Source: Saprospiraceae bacterium | GTDB taxonomy: Bacteria; Bacteroidota; Bacteroidia; Chitinophagales; Saprospiraceae | Reading direction: 5' to 3' | DNA: 8,740 nt | Assembly: GCA_027031145.1 (NCBI GenBank) | Contig: JALVEG010000455.1 | Coordinates: 1-8,740, forward strand | Shown here: positions 1-7,652 of the stretch, one piece after another | Layout: the number at the start of each line of letters is the position of its first letter | Position numbering within the stretch: position 1 is the stretch's first letter | Position numbers and translations under genes: made by a program | Notes under the pieces: model-generated | Databases searched by the model: none | What the model was told of the DNA's origin: nothing | Seen by the model: the letters and a program-made list of their open reading frames with translations, nothing else

Positions 1-2952
1 TTTGGTATATCCCTCAATCTGTATCGGTTGATTGGCATTGGTTTTGTAACCCAAACGAATATCATAAACAGGATTGCCCTGATTGAAAAACAAAACTCCA
101 TTGTAAAACAACTTATAAGAGATCAGACTTGTATCATTGAGATTGGTCAAAACAGGAAATACATATCCGTTATTGTTTGATTCTGTTTTTTGAGTCATCC
201 TGAATATTGAAGTGAAATTCAATTTGCTTAAGAATTTATTGAACTTATTTATAGGCTTTTTAAAAAATTTATTTCCCGATATTTTCAGACTGTTATTTAT
301 CAATGAAGAATTGGTGCGAACAAATTCATTATTGTATTGAATCACCTTTACATAGTTGGCGGTATCTATTCCCTGTATTATCTCAAATTCTCCTTTTTCT
401 TCAATTCCGTTTTTGTTATAATCAAGCCAGACATAAGATCCTTCCCCCGGTTTCACTTTCAAATAAACAAAATCTGATTTTGCCAATTGCCCCGAACCGA
501 ATTCGATATTTGTATTTGACCTTACAGCTCCTTTGAACAGATTTAGTTTATGTCCTAATTTCCCCAGTAAATTGGATTCCGGTTTTTTAATATTTGAGAT
601 ATTGTTTTTTATCCGGAGATTTCGAAAAGTAATATTATATGTCAATGTTGAAATTGATTGAAAATTCCAATTACCCTGAACTCCGGATTCAAAGGCACCG
701 GTATATTTCTCAAAACGATTATTCACCGGCAAATAATCTTCTCTATAACTGCTATAAAAATTCAGAGTAGCTGATTTCGAAGCTGCAGTATTGAGATATA
801 TTTTGTAAAAATCATAATAAAAGCTTCTATTGGTAAGACTGTCTGTTGATTTGGTATTGATATTGTTTTTTTCTTTTTCAAAGTAAAATCCCGCCTTTAA
901 ATGTTTCAGAAAAGAAATTTTTTGAGAAATATTGATTTTTGGTCTGAAAAAATTAGTTTTGTAGTCTTCGTCTTCCGTATTTAATATATTGCTTTGTGCA
1001 AATACTGACAATCCTTTATAGTTGAAATTTATTGATGGAATATGCTTATTTCCCGTGAAAATATTTCCCCTGAAAAAACCTGAATAATCATATCTGAAAT
1101 TAAAATTTGATATTTTAGCTTTGAATACATTGCTTAGTAAGTATTCATTGTTTACATTATCGCTTTTTTGAATATTCCAGTCACGCGTAAACTCCGGAGG
1201 CCTGTATGGATTTACCGGATTATAATTTATTCCTGCATATTCCAGTTTTCCCTGATTTTCCACTAATAGATTTTCTGATTTAATTCCAATTTTTTTTGCC
1301 GTGGTCATTTGCAAAAATCCCGCCATTCCGGTATTATCATCGTCATCTATGGATGAAAACCTGTTTTTATCTTCATTGCTAATGCTGATTTCTGCATTTA
1401 TAGCAGTATTTTTACCTAATTGATAATTAGATCCGAAAGATATCAATTGTTTTTTTTCCGGTGGTATCAATCTTATAACAGGTTCATATTTCCCGTTATT
1501 GGGACCAACCCATTTATACACTCTGCCATTGACTATTGAATTATCTATATCATAACTTCCGATATTGTCACCTACTTCAGAAAAAAGAGCAAAATATTTT
1601 GCACTATCAGGGTCGGAAGTATAAACCAGGATAGAATCTCCTATTGAAGGTTCGTATTTTTTATAATAAAATATTTTGTCAAATATGTTTTCCGCTTCTT
1701 TGACAGGACGGATTCCCGATCTTACATTTTGCAATACATCATCTCCACTCTCTGATAAAATTGCAATATCATTGGAATCAAGTTCTATCAATCCCTGTGA
1801 TGTTTTACTGTCCATTTCGTTGTAAAGATTGATATAGAAATTTTTAATACTGTCTCCTGTTATACTATTGACAGCATAAAGAGTCCGGAGATAATTTTGA
1901 TCCGAATATTCAAATTCTACTATAATTCTGGAATTTTCGGTAATCATAACTTTTGGAGTAAAAGTGATTTCAGCGAGGTTATAATCAATGGTGTAATCAT
2001 GGTCCCATCCCCGGGTAAGTAATTTACCATCCAGATATACTTTTTCTGTTCCTGACAATACTATTAAAAATCTTTCATCCTGAGACCCGCTTAATTTGTA
2101 TGGTCCCTGATTTCCATTTGAAACTTTAAGGATATTTCTGGAGAATTTCCCTTTGGAAATAGCAAAACTTACATCATTGATAATTTGATAATTATTTTTC
2201 AATTTGAATTTATCGGAATAATTGATACCCTTTAGTTTTTTATGATATTTGGAAAAATATCCGGAAGGGCTGTTTAATTCATAATCACCCGCGATAACAG
2301 AATGGCTCCCTTTTGTGATTTGTATAAATACCCTGTCAAATTCATTCAGTCTTTGTGTTGTTCCTTCGGGTTGAATAGGGATATTGGCATCAGATATTGC
2401 TGCGTTGATTTTGATACCTGAACCTATGTCTCCTTCCATTTGCAGATTGAGATTGGAATTCATAACCAGGTTCTGTTTGTTTCCAATTGAAAACCCTCTT
2501 GAAAAACTACCGTCATAATCAAGCCCCGAGGGCATAATTGGAATAGCTTGTTTTTCATCTTTTCCCAAATCGTAGCCGATATAAATAGCTTTTTCGGATT
2601 TCTTTAATGCAATAGAATCCAAATGAAAATAATATCTGCCAAGATTTACCATAAGGGTTCTGTATTGAACCGTAAGCACGGAATCTTTATATTTTTTAAA
2701 AGAAGCGGGCTTTAATATAATCCTGTTGTTCTCTAAAAAATAATCATTGTGGATATTTAAGAATATACTGTCTTGAGTAAAAATATTTACAGAAGAGGGA
2801 AGTATGGTTAAGCTATCGGAAATTATAACGGGATTTTTTACAACAATTATCTTTTCAATCTGATTTTTAGGTATTAATGCTTGCAAATAGATATTTCCTG
2901 ACGGCAGGAAAATTAAAATGATAAAATTTATATATAGATAAAATAATTTCAC
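1..2952 (-). CDS. Large Bacteroidota outer-membrane/secreted protein, 3' end outside window
   Basis: The frame is open from a GTG at 2952-2950 to the window edge, giving 984 residues with no stop. Residues 1-25 look like a signal peptide: two lysine-flanked hydrophobic stretches ending in YLQA. Residues about 141-230 carry a block I recognise from large Bacteroidota surface proteins, including LNLQMEGDIGSGIKINAAIS, DANIPIQPEGTTQ and VIAGDYEL. Residues about 300-360 continue it (VYLDGKLLTRGWDHDY, VEFEYSDQNYLR). The rest alternates polar and aromatic residues (for example FNFRYDYSGFF), as in beta-barrel strands. At about 835-852, GEGSYVWLDYNKNGIEEKGE contains an EF-hand-like loop with D, N, N, G, I, E and E at positions 1, 3, 5, 6, 7, 9 and 12. 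GTG is chosen because no in-frame ATG lies between it and the upstream stop near 3030, the next Met is residue 101, and only this start keeps the signal peptide. The exact role is unknown; the outer-membrane location is inferred. Confidence 0.82.
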   Translation of the reverse strand, partial: MKLFYLYINFIILIFLPSGNIYLQALIPKNQIEKIIVVKNPVIISDSLTILPSSVNIFTQDSIFLNIHNDYFLENNRIILKPASFKKYKDSVLTVQYRTLMVNLGRYYFHLDSIALKKSEKAIYIGYDLGKDEKQAIPIMPSGLDYDGSFSRGFSIGNKQNLVMNSNLNLQMEGDIGSGIKINAAISDANIPIQPEGTTQRLNEFDRVFIQITKGSHSVIAGDYELNSPSGYFSKYHKKLKGINYSDKFKLKNNYQIINDVSFAISKGKFSRNILKVSNGNQGPYKLSGSQDERFLIVLSGTEKVYLDGKLLTRGWDHDYTIDYNLAEITFTPKVMITENSRIIVEFEYSDQNYLRTLYAVNSITGDSIKNFYINLYNEMDSKTSQGLIELDSNDIAILSESGDDVLQNVRSGIRPVKEAENIFDKIFYYKKYEPSIGDSILVYTSDPDSAKYFALFSEVGDNIGSYDIDNSIVNGRVYKWVGPNNGKYEPVIRLIPPEKKQLISFGSNYQLGKNTAINAEISISNEDKNRFSSIDDDDNTGMAGFLQMTTAKKIGIKSENLLVENQGKLEYAGINYNPVNPYRPPEFTRDWNIQKSDNVNNEYLLSNVFKAKISNFNFRYDYSGFFRGNIFTGNKHIPSINFNYKGLSVFAQSNILNTEDEDYKTNFFRPKINISQKISFLKHLKAGFYFEKEKNNINTKSTDSLTNRSFYYDFYKIYLNTAASKSATLNFYSSYREDYLPVNNRFEKYTGAFESGVQGNWNFQSISTLTYNITFRNLRIKNNISNIKKPESNLLGKLGHKLNLFKGAVRSNTNIEFGSGQLAKSDFVYLKVKPGEGSYVWLDYNKNGIEEKGEFEIIQGIDTANYVKVIQYNNEFVRTNSSLINNSLKISGNKFFKKPINKFNKFLSKLNFTSIFRMTQKTESNNNGYVFPVLTNLNDTSLISYKLFYNGVLFFNQGNPVYDIRLGYKTNANQPIQIEGYTK

Positions 2953-2985
2953 CTTAGTAGTTATAGTTTTTGTAACTACTAAGGT
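2951..2985. repeat. Perfect 13-bp inverted repeat at the start codon of the large gene
   Basis: ACCTTAGTAGTTA at 2951-2963 is followed after 9 nt by its exact reverse complement at 2973-2985. The right arm also forms the left end of the neighbouring palindromic element, and a third copy occurs at 3120-3132. In the minus-strand transcript this would fold into a 13-bp stem that includes two bases of the GTG start codon (2952-2950). It could be an extra end left by a nested or rearranged insertion, a translation-affecting hairpin, or a dyad operator. The sequence does not decide between these. Confidence 0.75.
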
Positions 2986-3133
2986 AGAATCATTTTGATT
3001 GAAAAAACCACTTTTTTCGCCATATTTCAGCTATTTTTTTTGGCGTAGCTCCACTATGCCTTCAAAAAATAAGCTTCATCTAACAAAAAAATTAAATTTT
3101 TTCATTTCAAAAGCATCCTACCTTAGTAGTTAC
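2972..3133. mobile_element. 162-bp palindromic MITE-like element (element 1)
   Basis: The ends are a perfect 16-bp inverted repeat: GTAACTACTAAGGTAG at 2972-2987 and its complement at 3118-3133. Pairing continues imperfectly inward through 2988-3007 with 3095-3117, and then through the T/A-rich arms to a central GGCGTAGCTCCACTATGCC at 3042-3060, so nearly the whole element can form one hairpin. It is flanked by TAGTTTTT (2964-2971) and CAGTTTTT (3134-3141), which match at 7 of 8 positions and resemble a target-site duplication, although the T run weakens this. It has no coding capacity. Small size, terminal inverted repeats and flanking direct repeats fit a non-autonomous transposon remnant. 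A REP-like hairpin or a transcription terminator is an alternative. Confidence 0.65.
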
Positions 3134-3223
3134 CAGTTTTTTAATTAAAAATAAAAATAATAAAAAATAGTTAAAGTACTTCAACACAATATTAAGAAGT
3201 TATCTATTATACTATTTACTTTT
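3134..3223. other. AT-rich spacer between two palindromic elements
   Basis: Ninety bases almost entirely of A and T separate the two palindromic elements. I see no open frame, RNA gene or strong repeat. The promoter of the large minus-strand gene might lie here, but no exact TAnnTTTG box is present on that strand; the closest string, TACTTTAA, does not match the last position. Confidence 0.5.
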
Positions 3224-3384
3224 ATACCAAATAAACTCTAAAATGACACATATATTCAATTTTAATTTTCCAATATTTTCGTTAAAAATACTCCCTTTAG
3301 TGAGGCTATGCCTGTGTTTTTTAACTCAATTTTGAAAAATTAATTCTATATTATTATTACGTCATTCTAAAATTTATTTGGTAT
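3224..3384. mobile_element. 161-bp palindromic MITE-like element (element 2)
   Basis: ATACCAAATAA at 3224-3234 is matched by its exact reverse complement at 3374-3384. Imperfect complementarity continues inward, including AATGAC at 3242-3247 opposite GTCATT at 3361-3366. An inner stem pairs GTTAAAAA (3281-3288) with TTTTTTAAC (3316-3324). The centre contains GGCTATGCC at 3304-3312. No convincing target duplication is visible at the ends. The end sequences differ from element 1, but the length is almost identical and the core is related. Its right edge is only 5 bp upstream of the -7 box of the following gene, so it may supply or displace upstream promoter sequence. No protein is encoded. Confidence 0.6.
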
Positions 3385-3389
3385 TATTA

Positions 3390-3397
3390 TATCTTTG
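3390..3397 (+). promoter_or_regulatory. Bacteroidota-type -7 box for the wzz-wzy unit
   Basis: TATCTTTG matches the TAnnTTTG consensus and lies 19 bp before the ATG at 3417, implying a very short leader. No TTG/TTTG box is found 19-21 bp upstream; the only nearby TTTG (3377-3380) is too close. The -33 region would fall inside palindromic element 2. Confidence 0.5.
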
Positions 3398-3416
3398 CCT
3401 TAAATATAAAATAAAT

Positions 3417-4499
3417 ATGGATCAAAAAACTACTTTAATGGATGTTGTTAAGTTGATTTATAAACGAAGAAAACAAATTATCATTGCAACATCAATAGTC
3501 ACAATTCTGACAATTATCATTATGTTGATGGTGCCGGATTATTTCAAAGCGACGACAGTTTTTTATGCTGCAAGTCCTGATTTGTCAAAACCTGATCCTT
3601 TGGGAAATACCAGTGTTCAAAAAAAATATTACGGTGATAAAAAGGATATAGACAGATTGTTGACAATCGCTAATTCAAATAATATTAAGGATTATCTGAT
3701 TAGAAAATATGATCTGTATAATCACTATGAAATTGACAGTACCGGAAAATATGCTAAATTTAAGATCAGAAAAAAATTGTCTAATCTTTTTGAGGTCATG
3801 AAGAATGATAAAGATGCGATTGAATTGTCGATAGAAGATAAAGATAAAAAACTGGCTGCCGAAATGGCAAATGATGCACGGGAAAAGATAAAAACGGAGG
3901 TTCATAATCTAATTAAGAAAATACAAAAATCTGAAATAGAGAAATATAAATTGAAAATTGAAGATAAAAATAAAAAATTGAAAATATTAAATGATTCAAT
4001 AGTTTATATAAAAACGAAATATTCAATTTATGATCCGGAAACCCAGAGTGAAACATTAACAGAGCAATTGACAACGACCAAAAGTAAATTGAGCTTTTTG
4101 AAATCCAAATTTAACTCTGTTAGAAAAGATCGTTTTGTTAAACGTGATTCTATTAGTTTACTGAAAGCAAATATTGCAGGTAATGAATCAAAACTAAATG
4201 AATTGGATTCGTTGGTAAAAATTTTCAATAGAGGGTCGTTAATGCTTTCTCCTTTAGAAAAACAAAAGATACAATATATAGGACAAATGACTCTTGATAA
4301 TGAAAAAATGAACCAATTGAAATCTATTTACAATTCTGATTTTAAGGTTTTGCATATTGTTGAGAAAGCGGAAGTTCCTCTTCGCAAATACAGACCGAAG
4401 AGATCATTATATGTGATAGGGGCTTTTTTACTTTCTCTGTTTTTTAGTATTCTTATCATTTTGATAATGGAAGAAAGCAAGAAAATAAAATGGGACTAA
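3417..4499 (+). CDS. Wzz/GNVR-type polysaccharide chain-length determinant
   Basis: This 360-residue inner-membrane protein has the layout of polysaccharide co-polymerases, which set glycan chain length together with a Wzy polymerase or act in export. TM1 is at about 19-39 and TM2 at about 331-351. Between them lies a long charged, mostly helical periplasmic region with coiled-coil character at about 120-250 (for example KLKIEDKNKKLKILNDSI). The segment just before TM2, KAEVPLRKYRPKRS, is the proline-containing motif typical of the family. After TM2 only about 9 residues remain, so there is no fused tyrosine kinase. An in-frame TTG at 3378 would add 13 residues, but it lies inside palindromic element 2 and upstream of the -7 box, so ATG 3417 is preferred. 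The downstream polymerase gene starts 12 bp after the stop, consistent with one operon. Confidence 0.85.
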   Translation: MDQKTTLMDVVKLIYKRRKQIIIATSIVTILTIIIMLMVPDYFKATTVFYAASPDLSKPDPLGNTSVQKKYYGDKKDIDRLLTIANSNNIKDYLIRKYDLYNHYEIDSTGKYAKFKIRKKLSNLFEVMKNDKDAIELSIEDKDKKLAAEMANDAREKIKTEVHNLIKKIQKSEIEKYKLKIEDKNKKLKILNDSIVYIKTKYSIYDPETQSETLTEQLTTTKSKLSFLKSKFNSVRKDRFVKRDSISLLKANIAGNESKLNELDSLVKIFNRGSLMLSPLEKQKIQYIGQMTLDNEKMNQLKSIYNSDFKVLHIVEKAEVPLRKYRPKRSLYVIGAFLLSLFFSILIILIMEESKKIKWD

Positions 4500-4511
4500 T
4501 TTTTTGAAAAA

Positions 4512-5948
4512 ATGCAATCTTTTTTAAACTCAAAATATAATACGGTTTTTTATTCTTTTACTATTGTATTGATGATCTTTATCGTCTTGGGAATTGTAAC
4601 TGAAAGTGTTTTGTTATGGTTTATACCGGTAGTTTTAGCATTTTCTTTTTATATTTTCAAAGATATTCGCTGGTTGTTATATCTGTTTTTTTTAGTTCTG
4701 CCTTTTACTGTTGAGTATTACTTACCAAATGGGTTTGGTATTGATATTCCGGGTGAACCTGTATTGATAATTATTACTTTTTTTACTTTTGTTTTTATTG
4801 CTGCCAGATATTCTAATCTGGATCTGAAATATCTTAAAAATCCTATAACCATAATCCTGTTGATCCATCTGGCATGGATAATATTTACCGCTTTATTTGC
4901 AAATAACAGTATTATTTCATTCAAGTTTTTTCTTGCGAAATTGTGGTATGTGATCCCGATGTATTTTTTGCCAATTATGGTATTGGAAAGGAATAATCTG
5001 AAACTGATATTCAGGAATTTGCTATTGATCTCTTCATTTATGGTGATCTTTGTATTAGCAAAACATTCATTGACATATTTTGATTTCTCGACTGTAAGCG
5101 GTGCAGTTTCTCCGTTTTTCAGAAATCATGTCAGTTATGCTTCATTGATAACTATCATTTTTCCATTTTGGTTTTTATTATTGTATTGGTACAAAAACAG
5201 ATTTGCAAAATCCTTGATTTATATCGGAATATTATTATTTGTCGTAGGTATTTTTTTATCATATACCAGAGCGGCACATATTGCTTTGTTGTCGATGATC
5301 TTTGTTTATTTTATTATTAGATATCGATTGATTAAACATGTTTTAATACTGGCAACAATATCAATAGTTTTACTTTTCGGCTATATTTTAAGCGATAATA
5401 AATACCTGGATCTTGCACCGGATTACAATAAAACCATTACTTATGATGATTTTGATGATATAGTAAATGCGACATATCAGGGAACGGATCTTTCGACAAT
5501 GGAGAGACTTTACAGGTGGGTTTCCGGCTACAATATGATACGGGAAAGACCGGTTACAGGATTTGGTCCCGGCAATTTTTATTCGAGTTACCGGCCTTAT
5601 ACAGTTACGTCATTTCAAACTTACGTAAGCGATAATCCAGAAAAATCAGGAATTCATTCATATTATTTGATGACATTGGTAGATCAGGGATTTCCCGGAT
5701 TACTGATATTTTTGGCTCTTGTCTTTTATTCGCTTATTCATGGAGAATATTTATATCACAAGTTAAAGGATCCTGAATTAAAACGATTGCTTATTGCAGT
5801 AATGCTGTCTCTTGTTTCTATTTATCTGATTCTGCTGATAAATGATATGGTTGAATCTATTAAAACAGGTACAATATTGTTTTTTGATCTTGCCCTGATG
5901 ATCCTGATCGGGAAATGGGGAAAGGTGGCAGAGCAAAATAAGGGATAA
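4512..5948 (+). CDS. O-antigen polymerase/ligase family membrane protein (Wzy/WaaL type)
   Basis: This 478-residue, strongly hydrophobic protein has roughly ten to twelve membrane segments and one large external loop at about 295-390, the usual topology of the Wzy/WaaL superfamily. Family-like features are NHVSYAS at 205-211, SYTRAAHIALL at 250-260 with an arginine at the segment start, and RERPVTGFGPGNF at 344-356. These are followed by GIHSYYLMTLVDQGFPGL at 380-397, where the histidine and the closing G-x-P-G-L match the Wzy_C/O-antigen ligase signature. It would join polysaccharide repeat units, or ligate a glycan to an acceptor, at the outer face of the inner membrane. Placement directly behind the Wzz-like gene favours polymerase, but sequence alone does not separate polymerase from ligase. 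Confidence 0.82.
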   Translation: MQSFLNSKYNTVFYSFTIVLMIFIVLGIVTESVLLWFIPVVLAFSFYIFKDIRWLLYLFFLVLPFTVEYYLPNGFGIDIPGEPVLIIITFFTFVFIAARYSNLDLKYLKNPITIILLIHLAWIIFTALFANNSIISFKFFLAKLWYVIPMYFLPIMVLERNNLKLIFRNLLLISSFMVIFVLAKHSLTYFDFSTVSGAVSPFFRNHVSYASLITIIFPFWFLLLYWYKNRFAKSLIYIGILLFVVGIFLSYTRAAHIALLSMIFVYFIIRYRLIKHVLILATISIVLLFGYILSDNKYLDLAPDYNKTITYDDFDDIVNATYQGTDLSTMERLYRWVSGYNMIRERPVTGFGPGNFYSSYRPYTVTSFQTYVSDNPEKSGIHSYYLMTLVDQGFPGLLIFLALVFYSLIHGEYLYHKLKDPELKRLLIAVMLSLVSIYLILLINDMVESIKTGTILFFDLALMILIGKWGKVAEQNKG

Positions 5949-5959
5949 TTTATATTATC
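5944..5959. repeat. Small palindrome containing both convergent stop codons
   Basis: GATAAT (5944-5949) and ATTATC (5954-5959) are perfect inverted repeats with a 4-nt loop. The TAA of the polymerase gene and the TAA of the opposite-strand glycosyltransferase each lie in one arm. The stem is weak and AT-rich with no T-run terminator pattern, so a role in termination is doubtful. Confidence 0.3.
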
Positions 5960-7103
5960 TTACCATTCTTCCTTTCCATTTATATTTTGTTGTAAAAAGG
6001 CCGGTAATTCCAATAAAAGTCATATAAACAGGATATACCAACAAAGACAAAAGCAAATAGCCACAATCTATTTTTTTACCAAAAAATCTTGAAATATTAA
6101 AAATAAAATAACTGTCAACCAATAATTTTATCAGGAACAATATCAAGAAAAAAATTAATTGGGATGTATTAAGGAAAAAAATTAAGGCAAAATTTATTAA
6201 CACTAACAGGTTTACAATAAAAACAAAAGATACGAGCAACTGCAAATTTCTGTCTTTATATCCTTTGGTTTTGCTTGCCCAGCGCAATCTTTGCCTGATG
6301 AAATCAATTAATGTTTTTTCAGGAAAAGTATATACAACAGCGTTTTTATCCTTAAGAAATATTACATTATCTGTGTTTTTTATGGCTGTTTCCTGAATCA
6401 GAAACATATCATCACCGGAAGCGTATTTAGAATCGACTTTAGTAGTCATAAATATTTTTTTTCGATAACTCATATTTGCACCGTTAGCCATATAAAACAT
6501 ATTTGAAGAAATTCCGGCAGCTGTAATTCCCATGGTAGTAAGCAGATCATAATATTGAAATTTGCTTAGAAAAAAATTATTGTCTTCAATGTACAATACG
6601 GGAGCAGTAACCAATCCTGTATTATCATTGTCAATATATTGAACTGCATGTAAGTAAATCCAGTTTTCTTCAATTATCGTATCAGCGTCAGTTTGTAATA
6701 TAATATCACCTTTAGCGAGAGCTATTCCTGCTTTTATCGCTTCTTTCTTATGGTTTTTGGTTGTTGGGAGGCTGGCAATATCATTGAATCTGAAGTAATT
6801 GAAATTTTCTATTTTAATTGATTTAAGCACTTTTTCGGAATTATCTTCAGATTCATCATCGATATAGATTATCTCATATTTTTCTTTAGGAAAATTATTT
6901 GCAGCAATGGAACTGATACAATTTTTGATATTTTGTTCTTCATTTCTGCCTATAATTATTATGGATACAAAAGGAAGATCGTTTTGTTTTGAATCAATAT
7001 CAGAAATATATAATCTATTCCAATGAAAATTTAAATAAAGAATGAGAATAATATATAAGAAAAGAACAAGTACGCAAAAAGTGTAAAATAATGCTAAACT
7101 CAT
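5955..7103 (-). CDS. Membrane-anchored family 2 glycosyltransferase
   Basis: This 382-residue GT-A fold enzyme probably transfers a sugar from a nucleotide donor at the inner membrane. TM1 is at about 3-24. The GT2 domain begins with FVSIIIIGRNEEQNI (45-59), followed by YIDDESEDNS (80-89) for nucleotide binding, TDADT (138-142) as the DxD metal site, GDD (230-232) as the likely catalytic acid region, and RQRLRW (270-275) as the QxxRW motif of processive GT2 enzymes. C-terminal membrane segments lie at about 287-311, 314-336 and 348-370. All key residues are intact. Processive action (like hyaluronan or cellulose synthase-type enzymes) is possible; the substrate cannot be read. It starts 10 bp after the small membrane-protein gene, probably co-transcribed with it, and converges on the polymerase gene with a 6-bp gap. 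Confidence 0.88.
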   Translation of the reverse strand: MSLALFYTFCVLVLFLYIILILYLNFHWNRLYISDIDSKQNDLPFVSIIIIGRNEEQNIKNCISSIAANNFPKEKYEIIYIDDESEDNSEKVLKSIKIENFNYFRFNDIASLPTTKNHKKEAIKAGIALAKGDIILQTDADTIIEENWIYLHAVQYIDNDNTGLVTAPVLYIEDNNFFLSKFQYYDLLTTMGITAAGISSNMFYMANGANMSYRKKIFMTTKVDSKYASGDDMFLIQETAIKNTDNVIFLKDKNAVVYTFPEKTLIDFIRQRLRWASKTKGYKDRNLQLLVSFVFIVNLLVLINFALIFFLNTSQLIFFLILFLIKLLVDSYFIFNISRFFGKKIDCGYLLLSLLVYPVYMTFIGITGLFTTKYKWKGRMVR

Positions 7104-7113
7104 GATTTAGCTT

Positions 7114-7548
7114 TTAATCAAAAAGATTTTCGTAATCGTCAAGTTTAATTTTTTCCTTATCTTCCAATATCAAAATATCATCGTCTTTATCGGATACGTC
7201 TTCATAATCGATATATCTTTTTTTATTTCGTCTTTTTGTTTTGAAATTCATAAAAGCATTGAAGAACATAGCAGCTGAAACAAAAGGTAAACCGATAATG
7301 GAAAAAATAACAGCCAAAATTCCTAAAACGGTTCTATATCTTAATAATTCATAAATAACTATGCCGAATTTTGCGATAACTCTATAATCCAGTATTGCGG
7401 TAAGAATTAAGAATACCGGAGCTAAAAGTGCAAAAAGTTTATATAGATTTTGTATAATAAAAAAGATAAAAACGATTATTGCAACAATAATTATAATACC
7501 AAGCCAGCTGTTACCTTTATTATATGATTTGAAATGGAATTGATTCAT
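7114..7548 (-). CDS. Small membrane protein with basic-acidic C-terminal tail, function unknown
   Basis: I do not recognise a named family for this 144-residue protein. Hydrophobic segments lie at about 16-33, 36-54 and 73-100, so two or three membrane passes are expected. A strongly basic patch KTKRRNKKR (103-111) follows, then a very acidic tail with YIDYEDVSDKDDDILILED (112-130) and a second acidic end, DDYENLFD. The basic patch after the last segment suggests the tail is cytoplasmic. The gene has its own good promoter match and lies 10 bp upstream of the glycosyltransferase, so the two are likely one operon and the protein might assist that enzyme; this is inference from position only. 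Confidence 0.75.
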   Translation of the reverse strand: MNQFHFKSYNKGNSWLGIIIIVAIIVFIFFIIQNLYKLFALLAPVFLILTAILDYRVIAKFGIVIYELLRYRTVLGILAVIFSIIGLPFVSAAMFFNAFMNFKTKRRNKKRYIDYEDVSDKDDDILILEDKEKIKLDDYENLFD

Positions 7549-7566
7549 TAATTAAATAGTTTAAGA

Positions 7567-7597
7567 CAAATTTATAAAATAAACGTCAATAAACCAA
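7567..7597 (-). promoter_or_regulatory. Promoter for the small membrane protein-glycosyltransferase operon
   Basis: On the minus strand, TTG (7597-7595) is followed after 20 bp by TAAATTTG (7574-7567), matching the Bacteroidota TTG / TAnnTTTG arrangement with correct spacing. The -7 box ends 18 bp before the ATG at 7548, implying a leader of roughly a dozen bases. This is the best promoter match in the window and suggests the pair is transcribed independently of ppk2 upstream. Confidence 0.6.
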
Positions 7598-7652
7598 TTT
7601 AAGTTATATAAAATCAAGAAAAAAATAGATGAATAAAACCATTTACAAAAAA

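Noticed and set aside
303..536. 77-codon plus-strand open frame
   Set aside because: It lies wholly inside the large minus-strand gene, whose frame is continuous here and carries recognisable family motifs. The plus-strand translation shows no domain.
2951..3384. CRISPR array suggested by repeated ACCTTAGTAGTTA units
   Set aside because: There are only three copies, in mixed orientation and at irregular spacing, and they form the ends of a palindrome. No regular spacers and no cas genes are present.
3378..3397. TTTG at 3377-3380 as the -33 partner of the wzz -7 box
   Set aside because: Only 9 bp separate it from TATCTTTG, far short of the usual spacing of about 19-21 bp.
3378..3416. Upstream TTG start extending the Wzz-like protein by 13 residues
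   Set aside because: The TTG lies inside the right arm of palindromic element 2 and upstream of the -7 box. The ATG at 3417 gives the usual short N-terminus before TM1.
3675..4228. Two minus-strand open frames within the Wzz-like gene
   Set aside because: They are shadows of a gene with clear two-TM plus coiled-coil architecture and have no features of their own.
4718..4924. Minus-strand open frame inside the polymerase gene
   Set aside because: It is a shadow of the coding strand, with no recognisable motifs or promoter.
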